64,000 nucleotides of DNA from Streptococcus pseudoporcinus LQ 940-04 (GCF_000188035.1 NZ_AEUY02000005.1:744001-808000), one strand, 5' to 3'; counted from the first letter of the stretch, positions 37,683 to 47,647 are shown. Made by a program: numbers and translations. The notes: generated from the letters alone by a model not told the origin.

Positions 37683-40184
37683 ATGACATTTTATAATCAC
37701 AAAGAAATAGAGCCTAAATGGCAGGCCTATTGGGCTAAAAACCATACTTTTAAAACCGGTATGGATACTTCAAAACCTAAATTCTATGCTTTAGACATGT
37801 TTCCTTACCCATCAGGTGCTGGTTTACACGTTGGCCACCCAGAGGGCTATACAGCTACTGATATTTTGAGCCGTTTTAAACGCGCTCAAGGCTATAATGT
37901 TCTTCATCCAATGGGCTGGGATGCCTTTGGATTACCAGCTGAGCAATATGCCATGGACACTGGAAACGACCCTGCTGCATTCACAGCAGAAAATATTGCT
38001 AACTTCAAGCGTCAAATCAATGCTCTAGGATTCTCCTACGATTGGGATCGAGAAATTAATACCACAGATCCAAACTATTACAAATGGACCCAATGGATCT
38101 TCACAAAACTCTATGAAAAAGGTTTGGCTTATGAAGCCGAAGTGCCAGTTAATTGGGTTGAGGAATTGGGAACTGCAATTGCCAACGAAGAGGTCCTTCC
38201 TGATGGGACTTCAGAACGTGGTGGCTACCCAGTTGTCCGTAAACCAATGCGTCAGTGGATGCTTAAGATTACTGCCTATGCAGAACGTCTTCTTGAAGAT
38301 CTTGAAGAAGTCGATTGGCCAGAGTCTATCAAAGATATGCAACGTAACTGGATCGGCAAATCAGTAGGGGCTAATGTCACTTTTACAGTTAAGGATTCTG
38401 GAGAAAGTTTCACTGTTTTCACCACTCGCCCTGATACCTTGTTTGGTGCGACCTATGCTGTCTTGGCACCCGAGCATGCGCTTGTTGATACAATCACAAC
38501 AGCAGAACAGGCTGAAGCGGTGGCAGAATACAAACGACAAGCTAGTCTAAAATCAGATTTGGCGCGTACAGACCTAGCGAAAGAAAAAACAGGTGTTTGG
38601 ACTGGTAGCTACGCCATCAATCCAGTAAATGGACAAGCAATGCCGATTTGGATTGCTGACTATGTTTTAGCAAGCTACGGAACAGGAGCTATTATGGCTG
38701 TTCCTGCTCATGATGAACGTGATTGGGAATTTGCTAAGCAATTTAACCTTGAAATTATCCCTGTTCTAGAAGGTGGCAACGTTGAAGAAGCAGCCTTCAC
38801 CGAAGATGGGCTCCATATCAATTCTGATTTCCTAAACGGTCTCAACAAAGAAGATGCCATCGCTAAGATGGTTGCTTGGTTGGAAGAGCAGCAAGTTGGT
38901 AATGAGAAAGTAACTTATCGTCTACGTGATTGGCTCTTCTCTCGTCAACGCTATTGGGGGGAACCAATTCCGATTATCCATTGGGAAGATGGGACGTCAA
39001 CGGCTGTCCCAGAAGATCAGCTACCATTAATTCTTCCTGTAACCAGTGATATTCGCCCTTCGGGAACTGGTGAGTCGCCCTTGGCCAATCTTACGGACTG
39101 GTTAGAAGTGGTTCGCGAGGATGGCGTTAAAGGCCGTCGCGAGACTAATACGATGCCACAATGGGCTGGCTCTAGTTGGTACTATTTGCGGTATATTGAT
39201 CCTCATAATGACCAAGCTTTAGCAGATCCAGAATTATTAAAACAATGGTTGCCAGTGGATATTTATGTTGGTGGTGCTGAGCATGCTGTCCTTCATTTAC
39301 TTTATGCACGGTTCTGGCATAAGGTCCTCTACGATTTAGGAGTAGTACCAACTAAGGAACCTTTCCAAAAACTCTTTAACCAAGGGATGATTTTGGGTAC
39401 AAGCTATCGAGATCACCGTGGAGCACTTGTAGCAACAGATAAGGTTGAAAAACGTGACAATTCCTTCTTCCATGTGGAAACTGGTGAAGAACTAGAGCAA
39501 GCACCAGCTAAAATGTCTAAATCTCTTAAGAATGTTATCAATCCTGATGATGTGGTGGAAGAATATGGTGCGGATACTCTGCGCGTTTATGAAATGTTCA
39601 TGGGACCTCTTGATGCTTCCATTGCTTGGTCTGAGGAAGGCCTTGAAGGTAGCCGTAAGTTCTTGGACCGTGTCTACCGCCTCATTACCACAAAAGCTTT
39701 GGTTGCGGAAAATAGCGGAGCTTTGGACAAGGTTTACCATGAAACTGTTAAGACAGTCACCGAACAGATTGAAGCTATGAAATTTAATACAGCCATCGCT
39801 CAGTTGATGATTTTTATTAATGCAGCTAATAAAGAAGAAAGTCTCTTTGAGGATTATGCCAAAGGCTTTATCCAATTAATTGCCCCATTTGCGCCTCATT
39901 TGGGGGAAGAATTATGGCAGGTAGTGACTGGGTCAGAAGCCTCATTGAGCCATGTGGCTTGGCCGACTTGGGATGAGAGTAAGCTGGTTGAGAATGAAGT
40001 TGAGATTGTTGTGCAAATTAAAGGCAAAGTTAAAGCGAAACTTTTAGTAGCCAAGGATTTAACAAAAGATCAATTGGAAACGATCGCTTTGGCTAATGAA
40101 AAAATTCAAGCTGAAATTGCAGGTAAAGAAGTGATGAAGGTCATAGTGGTGCCTAATAAATTGGTTAATATTGTCGTGAAATAA
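37683..40184 (+). CDS. leuS: Leucyl-tRNA synthetase
   Basis: 833 residues. HVGH (49-52) is the class I HIGH motif, in [22 protein letters not shown]. The CP1 editing domain lies at about 225-420 ([26 protein letters not shown]). KMSKS is at 610-614. The C-terminal anticodon-binding and LeuRS-specific domains (ending [11 protein letters not shown]) are complete. Charges tRNA-Leu. Followed by a strong terminator. Confidence 0.98.
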   Translation: MTFYNHKEIEPKWQAYWAKNHTFKTGMDTSKPKFYALDMFPYPSGAGLHVGHPEGYTATDILSRFKRAQGYNVLHPMGWDAFGLPAEQYAMDTGNDPAAFTAENIANFKRQINALGFSYDWDREINTTDPNYYKWTQWIFTKLYEKGLAYEAEVPVNWVEELGTAIANEEVLPDGTSERGGYPVVRKPMRQWMLKITAYAERLLEDLEEVDWPESIKDMQRNWIGKSVGANVTFTVKDSGESFTVFTTRPDTLFGATYAVLAPEHALVDTITTAEQAEAVAEYKRQASLKSDLARTDLAKEKTGVWTGSYAINPVNGQAMPIWIADYVLASYGTGAIMAVPAHDERDWEFAKQFNLEIIPVLEGGNVEEAAFTEDGLHINSDFLNGLNKEDAIAKMVAWLEEQQVGNEKVTYRLRDWLFSRQRYWGEPIPIIHWEDGTSTAVPEDQLPLILPVTSDIRPSGTGESPLANLTDWLEVVREDGVKGRRETNTMPQWAGSSWYYLRYIDPHNDQALADPELLKQWLPVDIYVGGAEHAVLHLLYARFWHKVLYDLGVVPTKEPFQKLFNQGMILGTSYRDHRGALVATDKVEKRDNSFFHVETGEELEQAPAKMSKSLKNVINPDDVVEEYGADTLRVYEMFMGPLDASIAWSEEGLEGSRKFLDRVYRLITTKALVAENSGALDKVYHETVKTVTEQIEAMKFNTAIAQLMIFINAANKEESLFEDYAKGFIQLIAPFAPHLGEELWQVVTGSEASLSHVAWPTWDESKLVENEVEIVVQIKGKVKAKLLVAKDLTKDQLETIALANEKIQAEIAGKEVMKVIVVPNKLVNIVVK

Positions 40185-40220
40185 GCCAAGTTAATTCTTT
40201 TATGAATGATAGAATAAACA

Positions 40221-40254
40221 AAGTATCTCCTTGTTTTTAGGGAGATACTTTTTT
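40221..40254 (+). terminator. leuS terminator
   Basis: Perfect 10-bp stem AAGTATCTCC / GGAGATACTT with a T-run. Confidence 0.92.
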
Positions 40255-40270
40255 GATGTTGAAGACTCTA

Positions 40271-40336
40271 GTCCATTTTTGAACACACGGCTGTGTGATA
40301 CTTGGTCTTTTTTAAAACGCTTTCACTTTTTATAAT
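40271..40336 (+). promoter_or_regulatory. ulaA promoter region: shared 44-bp element, cre and -10 box
   Basis: The element at 40271-40314 matches 41 of 44 bases of 55453-55496 upstream of ulaG. Its core is TTTTTGAACACA..GCTGTGTGA with dyad ACACA-N4-TGTGT, then ACTTGGTC and T6. The T6 takes the place of a -35 box. TATAAT follows at 40331-40336, 60 bp from the element's first base. A cre, TTAAAACGCTTTCA (40312-40325, 13 of 14), lies between. It looks like an activator site, probably for UlaR, plus CcpA repression; the protein assignment is inferred. Confidence 0.75.
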
Positions 40337-40380
40337 AAAGAAGTAAAAAAACTTAATAACTTTGAAAAGAGGTAGTCGTC

Positions 40381-41820
40381 ATGGAATTATTCCTAGCTCC
40401 CCTAAATTGGTTCTCGCAAAATATTTTGCAGAACCCAGCTTTTTTTGTAGGTCTTTTGGTACTGGTTGGGTACATGTTACTCAATAAACCCCCACACGAA
40501 GTATTTGCCGGTTTTATTAAAGCGACAGTCGGCTATTTAATTCTAAATGTTGGTGCGGGTGGTCTTGTTACTACATTTAGACCGATTTTAGTGGCTTTAG
40601 CTAAGAAATTTGAATTGAAAGCGGCAGTTATTGACCCTTATTTTGGTTTGGCAGCCGCAAATGCCAAATTAGAAGGTATGGGGTTCATTAGCGTTGCTAC
40701 CACTGCCTTGCTGATTGGGTTTGGGGTTAACATCCTGCTGGTGGCTCTTCGCAAAGTGACTAAGGTTCGTACGCTCTTTATTACGGGTCACATTATGGTC
40801 CAACAAGCAGCAACCATTTCTGTTTTTGTCCTTCTTTTGATTCCGCAATTCCAAAATGCTTTTGGAGCATGGGCTGTAGGTATTATTTGTGGACTTTATT
40901 GGGCGGTAAGTTCTAATATGACGGTTGAAGCTACTCAGCGTTTGACTGGTGGTGGAGGCTTTGCTATCGGGCACCAACAACAATTTGCAATCTGGTTCGT
41001 GGATAAAGTAGCTCCGTTCTTTGGTAAAAAGGAAGAAAATCTTGATAATTTGAAGTTGCCGACTTTCTTAAGTATCTTCCACGATACGGTTGTTGCTTCT
41101 GCTACTTTGATGTTAGTCTTCTTCGGAGGTATTCTAGCTGTACTTGGCCCAGACATCATGTCTAATGTTAAGTTAATTGGACCGGGAGCTTTTGTACCTG
41201 CTAAGCAAGCTTTCTTCATGTATATCCTACAGACATCACTTACTTTCTCAGTTTACCTCTTCATCTTGATGCAAGGGGTTCGGATGTTTGTCTCTGAATT
41301 AACCAATGCCTTCCAAGGTATTTCTAACAAACTTCTACCAGGTTCATTCCCTGCTGTGGACGTTGCAGCTTCTTATGGTTTTGGTTCATCAAATGCAGTT
41401 CTTTCAGGCTTTGCATTTGGTCTCATTGGACAATTGATAACAATTACTCTATTAGTTGTCTTTAAAAATCCAATTCTAATTATCACAGGATTTGTTCCAG
41501 TCTTCTTTGATAACGCTGCTATTGCCGTTTTCGCCGATAAACGCGGTGGCTGGAAAGCAGCAGTTGCCTTATCCTTTATTTCCGGTGTGATTCAGGTTGC
41601 TTTAGGTGCCGTTGCAGTTGGCCTCCTTGATTTAGCTGGTGGTTACCACGGAAATATTGACTTCGAGTTCCCTTGGTTAGCTTTTGGATACCTCTTCAAA
41701 TATTTGGGTATTCTTGGTTATATCGTCGTATGTCTCTTCTTCTTAGCTATTCCGCAATTACAATTTGCTAAAGCTAAAGATAAAGAAGCTTATTACCGCG
41801 GTGAAGCACAATCAAAATAA
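40381..41820 (+). CDS. ulaA: PTS ascorbate transporter subunit IIC
   Basis: 479 residues, about ten or eleven transmembrane helices. LILNVGAGGLVTTFRPILVAL, VEATQRLTGGGGFAIGHQQQ and PVFFDNAAIAVFADKRGGWKAA are UlaA/SgaT signatures. It moves L-ascorbate across the membrane while IIB phosphorylates it. RBS GAGGTAG. First gene of ulaABCDEF, transcribed from the promoter carrying the shared 44-bp element. Confidence 0.95.
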   Translation: MELFLAPLNWFSQNILQNPAFFVGLLVLVGYMLLNKPPHEVFAGFIKATVGYLILNVGAGGLVTTFRPILVALAKKFELKAAVIDPYFGLAAANAKLEGMGFISVATTALLIGFGVNILLVALRKVTKVRTLFITGHIMVQQAATISVFVLLLIPQFQNAFGAWAVGIICGLYWAVSSNMTVEATQRLTGGGGFAIGHQQQFAIWFVDKVAPFFGKKEENLDNLKLPTFLSIFHDTVVASATLMLVFFGGILAVLGPDIMSNVKLIGPGAFVPAKQAFFMYILQTSLTFSVYLFILMQGVRMFVSELTNAFQGISNKLLPGSFPAVDVAASYGFGSSNAVLSGFAFGLIGQLITITLLVVFKNPILIITGFVPVFFDNAAIAVFADKRGGWKAAVALSFISGVIQVALGAVAVGLLDLAGGYHGNIDFEFPWLAFGYLFKYLGILGYIVVCLFFLAIPQLQFAKAKDKEAYYRGEAQSK

Positions 41821-42026
41821 AAGGTGCTTGACTCTTGTTTGATTTGCCCTAGTATGGCTGAATGCAAAAAAGGTTGTTTCTAACAGACAAGGCTTGTTGG
41901 CTAGTCTATTCAGCAATAGTCAGCAAAGCTTATGGGACGACACATTTTAAAAACTAAAATCCAATCGTAAGAAATAATGACTAAATAGCTCTGCGATAGA
42001 TTAAAATGAAAGAAAAGGAAAAAGTT
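41821..42026 (+). other. ulaA-ulaB spacer
   Basis: 206 bp without a gene. There is no clear terminator or promoter; only short inverted repeats (for example ACAAGGCTTGT near 41888) that might shape mRNA processing. The ulaB RBS is at its end. Confidence 0.5.
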
Positions 42027-42305
42027 ATGGTTAAAATTTTAACAGCATGTGGAAATGGTATGGGATCATCTATGGTTATCAAAATGAAGGTTGAGAATGC
42101 TTTACGTCAACTTGGTGTAACAGATATTCAATCTGCATCTTGTTCGGTCGGCGAGGCAAAAAGCTTGGCGGCGGGCTATGATATTGTGGTTGCTTCTAAT
42201 CACTTAATTCATGAATTAGATGGGCGAACTAAAGGCTATCTTGTTGGTCTTGATAATTTAATGGATGACCAAGAAATCAAAGAGAAGCTTAGTCAAGTAT
42301 TGTAA
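42027..42305 (+). CDS. ulaB: PTS ascorbate transporter subunit IIB
   Basis: 92 residues from MVKILTACGNGMGSS (42027), placed by AAGGAAAAA; the ATG at 42006 has no RBS. Phosphorylated Cys8 lies in the CGNGMGSS loop. Passes phosphate from IIA to ascorbate. Confidence 0.94.
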   Translation: MVKILTACGNGMGSSMVIKMKVENALRQLGVTDIQSASCSVGEAKSLAAGYDIVVASNHLIHELDGRTKGYLVGLDNLMDDQEIKEKLSQVL

Positions 42306-42367
42306 GATTTTGATAAATCATTGGTTGAAAAGAAGCTTTTTGACTGACAGTAAAGAAAGGATATGAC

Positions 42368-42853
42368 ATGAATTTAAAACAAGCTTTTATCGACAACGAT
42401 TCTATTCGACTAGGCCTGTCAGCAGAAAGCTGGCAAGAGGCTGTCAAACTTTCAGTTGATCCTTTAATTGAGAGTGGTGCCGTTTTAGAGGAATATTATC
42501 AGGCAATTATTGATTCAACAGAAGAATATGGACCTTATTATATTTTGATGCCAGGAATGGCCATGCCACACGCTAGGCCTGAAGCAGGTGTCCAAAGAGA
42601 TGCTTTCTCATTAATTACCTTAACGAATCCGGTTGTTTTTCCGGACGGTAAAGAGGTTCAGGTTCTGTTAGCTTTAGCAGCGACTAGCTCTGACATTCAT
42701 ACAACAGTAGCAATCCCTCAAATTATTGCCCTCTTTGATATGGAGAATTCTATTGATCGTCTTCTAGCATGTCAATCTTCTGAAGATGTTTTGGCTTTAG
42801 TGGAAGAATCAAAAAATAGTCCTTATCTTGAAGGTTTAGATTTGGAATCTTAA
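42368..42853 (+). CDS. ulaC: PTS ascorbate transporter subunit IIA
   Basis: 161 residues. The mannitol/fructose-type IIA domain carries the phosphohistidine His68 in MPGMAMPHARPEAGV. Takes phosphate from HPr. RBS GAAAGGA. Third gene of the ula operon. Confidence 0.94.
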   Translation: MNLKQAFIDNDSIRLGLSAESWQEAVKLSVDPLIESGAVLEEYYQAIIDSTEEYGPYYILMPGMAMPHARPEAGVQRDAFSLITLTNPVVFPDGKEVQVLLALAATSSDIHTTVAIPQIIALFDMENSIDRLLACQSSEDVLALVEESKNSPYLEGLDLES

Positions 42854-42903
42854 GGCTAACAGTTATGCCAACAATATTGAACATTTAGAAAGAGGAATAG
42901 ATA

Positions 42904-43569
42904 GTGTCAAAACATATCCCAAATTTACAAGTTGCTCTAGATCATTCTGATTTGCAAGGAGCTATTAAAGCCGCTGTTTCAGTTGGCCATGAAGTTGATG
43001 TTATTGAAGCAGGGACAGTTTGTTTGCTTCAAGTAGGTAGTGAGTTAGTGGAAGTTCTACGGAGTCTTTTCCCTGAGAAAACAATCGTTGCTGATACCAA
43101 ATGTGCTGATGCAGGTGGTACGGTCGCTAAAAACAATGCTCTTCGTGGAGCAGACTGGATGACTTGTATTTGTTGTGCTACTATTCCAACGATGGAGGCG
43201 GCTCTTAAGGCCATTAAAGAAATTCGTGGTGATAAAGGTGAGATACAAATTGAATTATATGGAGATTGGACCTTTGAACAAGCCCAATTATGGTTGGACG
43301 CAGGGATTTCCCAAGCTATCTATCACCAGTCACGCGATGCTCTTTTAGCTGGCGAAACTTGGGGTGAGAAAGACCTCAACAAGGTGAAAAAATTGATTGA
43401 AATGGGCTTCCGAGTATCAGTAACTGGGGGACTTGATGTCAGTACCTTGAAACTCTTTGAAGGGGTTGATGTCTTTACATTTATCGCAGGTCGTGGTATA
43501 ACTGAGTCAGAAGATCCTGCTGCAGCGGCGCGTGCATTCAAAGACGAAATCAAACGTATTTGGGGGTAA
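42904..43569 (+). CDS. ulaD: 3-keto-L-gulonate-6-phosphate decarboxylase
   Basis: 221 residues with a GTG start, preceded by AGAGGA. Orotidine-5'-phosphate-decarboxylase-like barrel with VADTKCADAGGTVAKN (metal and substrate site) and the phosphate loop VTGGLDVSTLKLF...FIAGRGITESEDP. Makes L-xylulose-5-phosphate from 3-keto-L-gulonate-6-phosphate. The next gene starts 4 bp after its stop. Confidence 0.95.
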   Translation: MSKHIPNLQVALDHSDLQGAIKAAVSVGHEVDVIEAGTVCLLQVGSELVEVLRSLFPEKTIVADTKCADAGGTVAKNNALRGADWMTCICCATIPTMEAALKAIKEIRGDKGEIQIELYGDWTFEQAQLWLDAGISQAIYHQSRDALLAGETWGEKDLNKVKKLIEMGFRVSVTGGLDVSTLKLFEGVDVFTFIAGRGITESEDPAAAARAFKDEIKRIWG

Positions 43570-43573
43570 CCAT

Positions 43574-44437
43574 ATGGCGCGTCCTATTGGTATTTATGAA
43601 AAAGCTACGCCAAAACACTTTTCTTGGCGGGAGCGTTTACAATTTGCGAAAGATTTAGGCTTTGACTTTGTGGAAATGTCTGTGGACGAATCAGATGCTC
43701 GCCTTGCTCGCCTAGAGTGGAGTAAAGAAGAGCGTCTGGAAATCGTTAAGGCTGTTTATGAAACGGGGATTCGGATTCCCACAATTTGTTTCTCTGGACA
43801 CAGACGTTATCCTCTGGGCTCAAATGATCCTACTATTGAAGCGAAATCACTTAATTTAATGAAACAATGTATTGAATTGGCTCAGGACTTGGGTGTTCGA
43901 ACCATTCAATTAGCTGGTTATGACGTTTATTACGAGGAAAAATCACCCAAAACCCGTGCTCGTTTTATCAAAAATTTAAGAAAAGCTTGTGACTGGGCTG
44001 AAGAAGCACAAGTCATGTTATCCATTGAAATTATGGATGATCCCTTTATCAATTCTATTGAAAAATATTTGGCAGTTGAAAAGGAGATAGATTCGCCTTA
44101 CCTCTTTGTTTATCCAGATACTGGAAATGTTTCTGCTTGGCATAATGATTTGTGGAGTGAATTTTATAATGGCCATAAATCTATTGCTGCACTCCACCTA
44201 AAAGACACCTATGCTGTTACGGAAACCTGCAAAGGGCAGTTTCGTGACGTTCCCTTTGGTCAAGGGTGTGTTGATTGGGAAGAAATGTTTGCTGTGATTA
44301 AGAAGACTAACTACAAGGGACCTTTCTTGATTGAAATGTGGTCAGAAAATTGTGAGACGGTTGAGGAAACAGTCGCTGCTATCAAAGAAGCCCAAGCCTT
44401 CCTTTACCCACTCATTGAAAAAGCAGGATTGAGGTAA
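43574..44437 (+). CDS. ulaE: L-ribulose-5-phosphate 3-epimerase
   Basis: 287 residues from MARPIGIYEKATPKHFSW (43574) with GGGGG upstream; the frame to 43532 overlaps ulaD. Xylose-isomerase-like TIM barrel, metal ligands in LSIEIMDDPFINS, VYPDTGNVSAWHND, ALHLKDTY and FLIEMWSE. Converts L-xylulose-5-phosphate to L-ribulose-5-phosphate. It may also receive product from the second pathway downstream. Confidence 0.95.
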   Translation: MARPIGIYEKATPKHFSWRERLQFAKDLGFDFVEMSVDESDARLARLEWSKEERLEIVKAVYETGIRIPTICFSGHRRYPLGSNDPTIEAKSLNLMKQCIELAQDLGVRTIQLAGYDVYYEEKSPKTRARFIKNLRKACDWAEEAQVMLSIEIMDDPFINSIEKYLAVEKEIDSPYLFVYPDTGNVSAWHNDLWSEFYNGHKSIAALHLKDTYAVTETCKGQFRDVPFGQGCVDWEEMFAVIKKTNYKGPFLIEMWSENCETVEETVAAIKEAQAFLYPLIEKAGLR

Positions 44438-44441
44438 GAGG

Positions 44442-45155
44442 ATGAAAAAGTTACAAGAAATGCGAGAACGTGTATGTGCAGCCAACAAGTCTCTACCAGA
44501 ACATGGACTTGTCAAATTTACTTGGGGTAATGTCTCAGAAGTTTGTCGTGACTTAGGTTGTATTGTCATTAAACCCTCTGGTGTTGATTATGACCTATTG
44601 ACACCAGAAAATATGGTTGTTACTGACCTTGAGGGGAATGTCATTGAGGGCGATTTAAATCCATCATCAGACCTACCCACACATGTCCAACTTTATAAAG
44701 CATGGCCAGAAGTTGGAGGTATTGTTCATACCCATTCAACAGAAGCTGTTGGCTGGGCTCAAGCCGGTCGTGATATTCCTTTTTATGGGACAACTCATGC
44801 GGACTACTTTTATGGTCCAATCCCTTGCGCTCGCTCTTTAACAAAAGAAGAGGTAGATGGTGCATATGAAAAAGAAACGGGTACTGTAATTCTAGAAGAA
44901 TTTAGTCAACGTGACCTCGACCCGATGGCTGTGCCAGGGATTGTAGTACGCAACCATGGTCCATTTACTTGGGGCAAAACACCTGAGCAAGCAGTCTATC
45001 ACTCAGTTGTTTTAGAAGAAGTTGCAAAAATGAATCGTTTCACAGAACAGATTAATCCACGTGTGGAAGCAGCACCAAAATACATCATGGATAAACATTA
45101 TTTGCGTAAACACGGCCCCAATGCTTACTATGGTCAAAAAGGTGATGAGCATTGA
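44442..45155 (+). CDS. ulaF: L-ribulose-5-phosphate 4-epimerase
   Basis: 237 residues. Class II aldolase/AraD fold: LVKFTWGNVSE, IKPSGVDYD, then the zinc ligands in GGIVHTHSTEAVGWAQ and a third His in VVRNHGPFTWGK. Makes D-xylulose-5-phosphate for the pentose phosphate/phosphoketolase route. RBS AAGAGG overlaps the ulaE end. Last gene of ulaABCDEF. Confidence 0.95.
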   Translation: MKKLQEMRERVCAANKSLPEHGLVKFTWGNVSEVCRDLGCIVIKPSGVDYDLLTPENMVVTDLEGNVIEGDLNPSSDLPTHVQLYKAWPEVGGIVHTHSTEAVGWAQAGRDIPFYGTTHADYFYGPIPCARSLTKEEVDGAYEKETGTVILEEFSQRDLDPMAVPGIVVRNHGPFTWGKTPEQAVYHSVVLEEVAKMNRFTEQINPRVEAAPKYIMDKHYLRKHGPNAYYGQKGDEH

Positions 45156-45215
45156 GGGTGTCATAAACCTAAAGAAGGATTAAGCTAATACCATAATATA
45201 CTTTGCTAATTATTC

Positions 45216-45246
45216 TGAGGTAAGTCGTAGGGGCTTACCTTTTTTA
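45216..45246 (+). terminator. ulaA-F operon terminator
   Basis: AGGTAAG and CTTACCT form the stem, followed by TTTTT. It separates the ula operon from the LacI-controlled block. Confidence 0.8.
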
Positions 45247-45306
45247 ATCGTTGCATTGAGAGATAAGTTTGTTAGCTTAAGCACAACTTTGGTTCACCTG
45301 TACTAC

Positions 45307-45334
45307 TTGATAATTGCTTCAATCATGATATAAT
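45307..45334 (+). promoter_or_regulatory. Promoter of the LacI-type regulator
   Basis: TTGATA (45307-45312), 16-bp spacer, TATAAT (45329-45334). Confidence 0.75.
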
Positions 45335-45370
45335 ATGCGTAATAAACGATAGGATGATTGGGAGTTAGAC

Positions 45371-46357
45371 ATGTTTGAAAAGGTAACTATTAATGATATT
45401 GCTAAGCTAGTTGGAGTGTCAAAAGCTACCGTTTCTTATTACCTTAATGGGAACTATAAAAAGATGTCTCTAACTACGAAAGAAAAGATTAAGCAGGCGA
45501 TTGACGTTACAGGCTACCAACCAAGCAAAATCGCTCAGAGCTTAGTCACTCGTGATACACAGACTATTGGAGTAGTCATTGCCGACATTACCAATCCCTT
45601 TATCTCATCTGTCATGAAAGGGATTCACGATACTTGTCAGCATTATGGTTATACGGTTAACTTTACCAACTCAGATAATAACCTTCAGATTGAACTAGAG
45701 AACTTGCACCATTTAAAGCAACAAGATGTATCCGGTATTATTCTTGATTCCGTTGACCCTAATAATCCCTTTGTTAGTGCTTTTGATCCTCAAACTCTTG
45801 TCATGGTTGATAGGCAAGCTCATCAGTTGCAATTTGATACAATTGTTTCTGACAATGAAGCCTCTACCAAGACATTTTTACAAGAAATGATTAACGCAGG
45901 TTATCAAGACATTTATTTTGTCAGCTTTCCTATTGAGGGGATTTCAACACGAGAATTGCGTTATAAAGGCTTTAAAGAAATGGTCACAGCTAGTCAAGAT
46001 TATTTAATTATTTTAGGTGAGGATGGCAGTGATGAGCATATTTTGAATATTATAAAGAACTCATCTTCCAAGCCAGCCTTCCTAATGATGAATGGTCCTA
46101 CTCTCCTAAGTTTTATGAAAATTGTCAATCAGTCATCCTATCATTATCCCAAAGATTTTGGTTTGGGAACTTATGAAGATTTGGAATGGATGCAATTGCT
46201 GACACCATCTGTGTCTTGCATCAAACAAGATTCTTACGGTATTGGTTGTTTGGCTGCGGAACATTTGATCACAAAACTGAGAGGGGATAGGGCCTCAGTT
46301 GCTAGTCCAGAATTGCTAGAAGTGGTTAATGAAATTATTATCCGTCACTCTTTTTAG
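45371..46357 (+). CDS. LacI family transcriptional regulator
   Basis: 328 residues. HTH INDIAKLVGVSKATVSYYLNG with hinge QPSKIAQSLVTRDTQTIG, then a periplasmic-binding-like effector domain (about 62-328). Its closest described relatives by pattern are KdgR-type regulators of hexuronate/2-keto-3-deoxygluconate genes. It sits in front of the sugar-acid block, whose promoter region holds two perfect LacI-type operators, so it very likely represses that block. Effector unknown. Confidence 0.9.
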   Translation: MFEKVTINDIAKLVGVSKATVSYYLNGNYKKMSLTTKEKIKQAIDVTGYQPSKIAQSLVTRDTQTIGVVIADITNPFISSVMKGIHDTCQHYGYTVNFTNSDNNLQIELENLHHLKQQDVSGIILDSVDPNNPFVSAFDPQTLVMVDRQAHQLQFDTIVSDNEASTKTFLQEMINAGYQDIYFVSFPIEGISTRELRYKGFKEMVTASQDYLIILGEDGSDEHILNIIKNSSSKPAFLMMNGPTLLSFMKIVNQSSYHYPKDFGLGTYEDLEWMQLLTPSVSCIKQDSYGIGCLAAEHLITKLRGDRASVASPELLEVVNEIIIRHSF

Positions 46358-46411
46358 AAATTACAGTGAGTCAAGCTTTCCTTGACTCATTAAATTTTAA
46401 AAACAATTTCT

Positions 46412-46559
46412 TGTAAACGCTTGCTTTATTATCTAACTAGCGTTATAATAATGGTGTCTTTGGTTAACCGTTTAACATAAAGGGAGTCTACCTTTTATGT
46501 AGCCGTTGCAGTTCAGGTCTTCGCCTCTATTTTTTTACAGATTTGGTTAACCGTTTAAC
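46412..46559 (+). promoter_or_regulatory. Control region of the sugar-acid block: promoter, cre and twin LacI operators
   Basis: TTGCTT (46421-46426), 17-bp spacer, TATAAT (46444-46449). A cre-like TGTAAACGCTTGCT (46412-46425, 12 of 14) overlaps the -35. Two identical operators GTTAACCGTTTAAC (arms GTTAA/TTAAC around CCGT) lie at 46463-46476 and 46546-46559. They are 83 bp apart, close to eight helical turns, and both are downstream of the predicted start. This suits repression by roadblock or looping. Confidence 0.8.
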
Positions 46560-46589
46560 TCATTGATTAGAGCTTGATAAGGAGGTTTC

Positions 46590-47609
46590 ATGCAGGTTCA
46601 AAAGTTATTAACAGACACTTTGCCAGCTGCTTATGCTGTTTGCCGACTTCAGGCAGGAGAAGCTGATTTTCTTCTCGTTGCTTCGGAAGTTGAGGCCGCT
46701 TGTTTTGCTTATGATTTAAATCATGACCTTGATAAGCAAGTGGTTTGGCAGGGTATCGGTGGGACGATGTCTATTGTACAGGTTCCAGGAACAATGAATT
46801 TTTTGGCAACACAGAAGTTTTATCCAGGTTTTGATGCTAAAGAATGTCAAATTGTCTATGGTTTTTTCAATGGAAGTTCTTGGGATATCCAAAAGATTGC
46901 TGACTTTCCTTATCTTCATAGATTTGATTTAGTTGAAAATCAGAGAGGTGAACTGTTATTTATTGGTGCTACTATTGCTAATTCAAAAGCCTTTGTGGAG
47001 GATTGGTCCGATAAGGGACGACTTTTTGTTGGCAAATTTGATAGCAAATCACTAACTCTGGAGAATCTTAAAGACTTGCCTCTGTGTCTATTAAAGAATC
47101 ATGGTTACTACAGGGCAGAGTCAGAAGGTTATTCGTTAATTACGGCTGTAGAAGGGGTTGTTAAATTGACGTATCCAGATTTTTCAGATACTGGAGATTG
47201 GCGTTTAGACATTTTATATGGTCAGGAAACCAGTGATATTGTTCAAGGAGATATTGACAATGATGGCAATATTGAGAATATAGTGATTCAAGGTTTCCAT
47301 GGCGATCGTTTGAGGGTCTTCTCGGAGGATTTCGACCAAGAATTATACCATTACCCAGAGGCAACTCCATTTGGTCATGCAATTTGGAGTGGCACTTTGT
47401 CGGGTATTGCTTCCTTTATTTTTGGTTGGCGGTCAGAAAAAGCTGAGCTTCGTGTTTTTAACTATCTGGATGGTCACTTTCAGTCGCATGTGGTGGAGGC
47501 TGGTGTTGCATCAAGTAATTGCTTAGCTTTTGATAAGGATGGGAAGTCTTATCTGTTTTCTGCTAATAATGGTAGCCATCAGGTGGCTCTTTATGAATTA
47601 TATTTTTAA
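46590..47609 (+). CDS. Cytosolic beta-propeller-like protein of unknown function
   Basis: 339 residues, not assigned to a known enzyme. No signal peptide or membrane segment. Repeating beta-strand blocks of about 45-60 residues and an FG-GAP/EF-hand-like calcium loop, DIDNDGNIENIVIQG, near residue 223 suggest a beta-propeller. As first gene of the sugar-acid block it might be a lactonase, epimerase or sugar-binding protein. RBS AAGGAGG. The fold is inferred from pattern only. Confidence 0.6.
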   Translation: MQVQKLLTDTLPAAYAVCRLQAGEADFLLVASEVEAACFAYDLNHDLDKQVVWQGIGGTMSIVQVPGTMNFLATQKFYPGFDAKECQIVYGFFNGSSWDIQKIADFPYLHRFDLVENQRGELLFIGATIANSKAFVEDWSDKGRLFVGKFDSKSLTLENLKDLPLCLLKNHGYYRAESEGYSLITAVEGVVKLTYPDFSDTGDWRLDILYGQETSDIVQGDIDNDGNIENIVIQGFHGDRLRVFSEDFDQELYHYPEATPFGHAIWSGTLSGIASFIFGWRSEKAELRVFNYLDGHFQSHVVEAGVASSNCLAFDKDGKSYLFSANNGSHQVALYELYF

Positions 47610-47647
47610 GGTCATACCCATATATAATAGATACTAAGGAGGATTTT

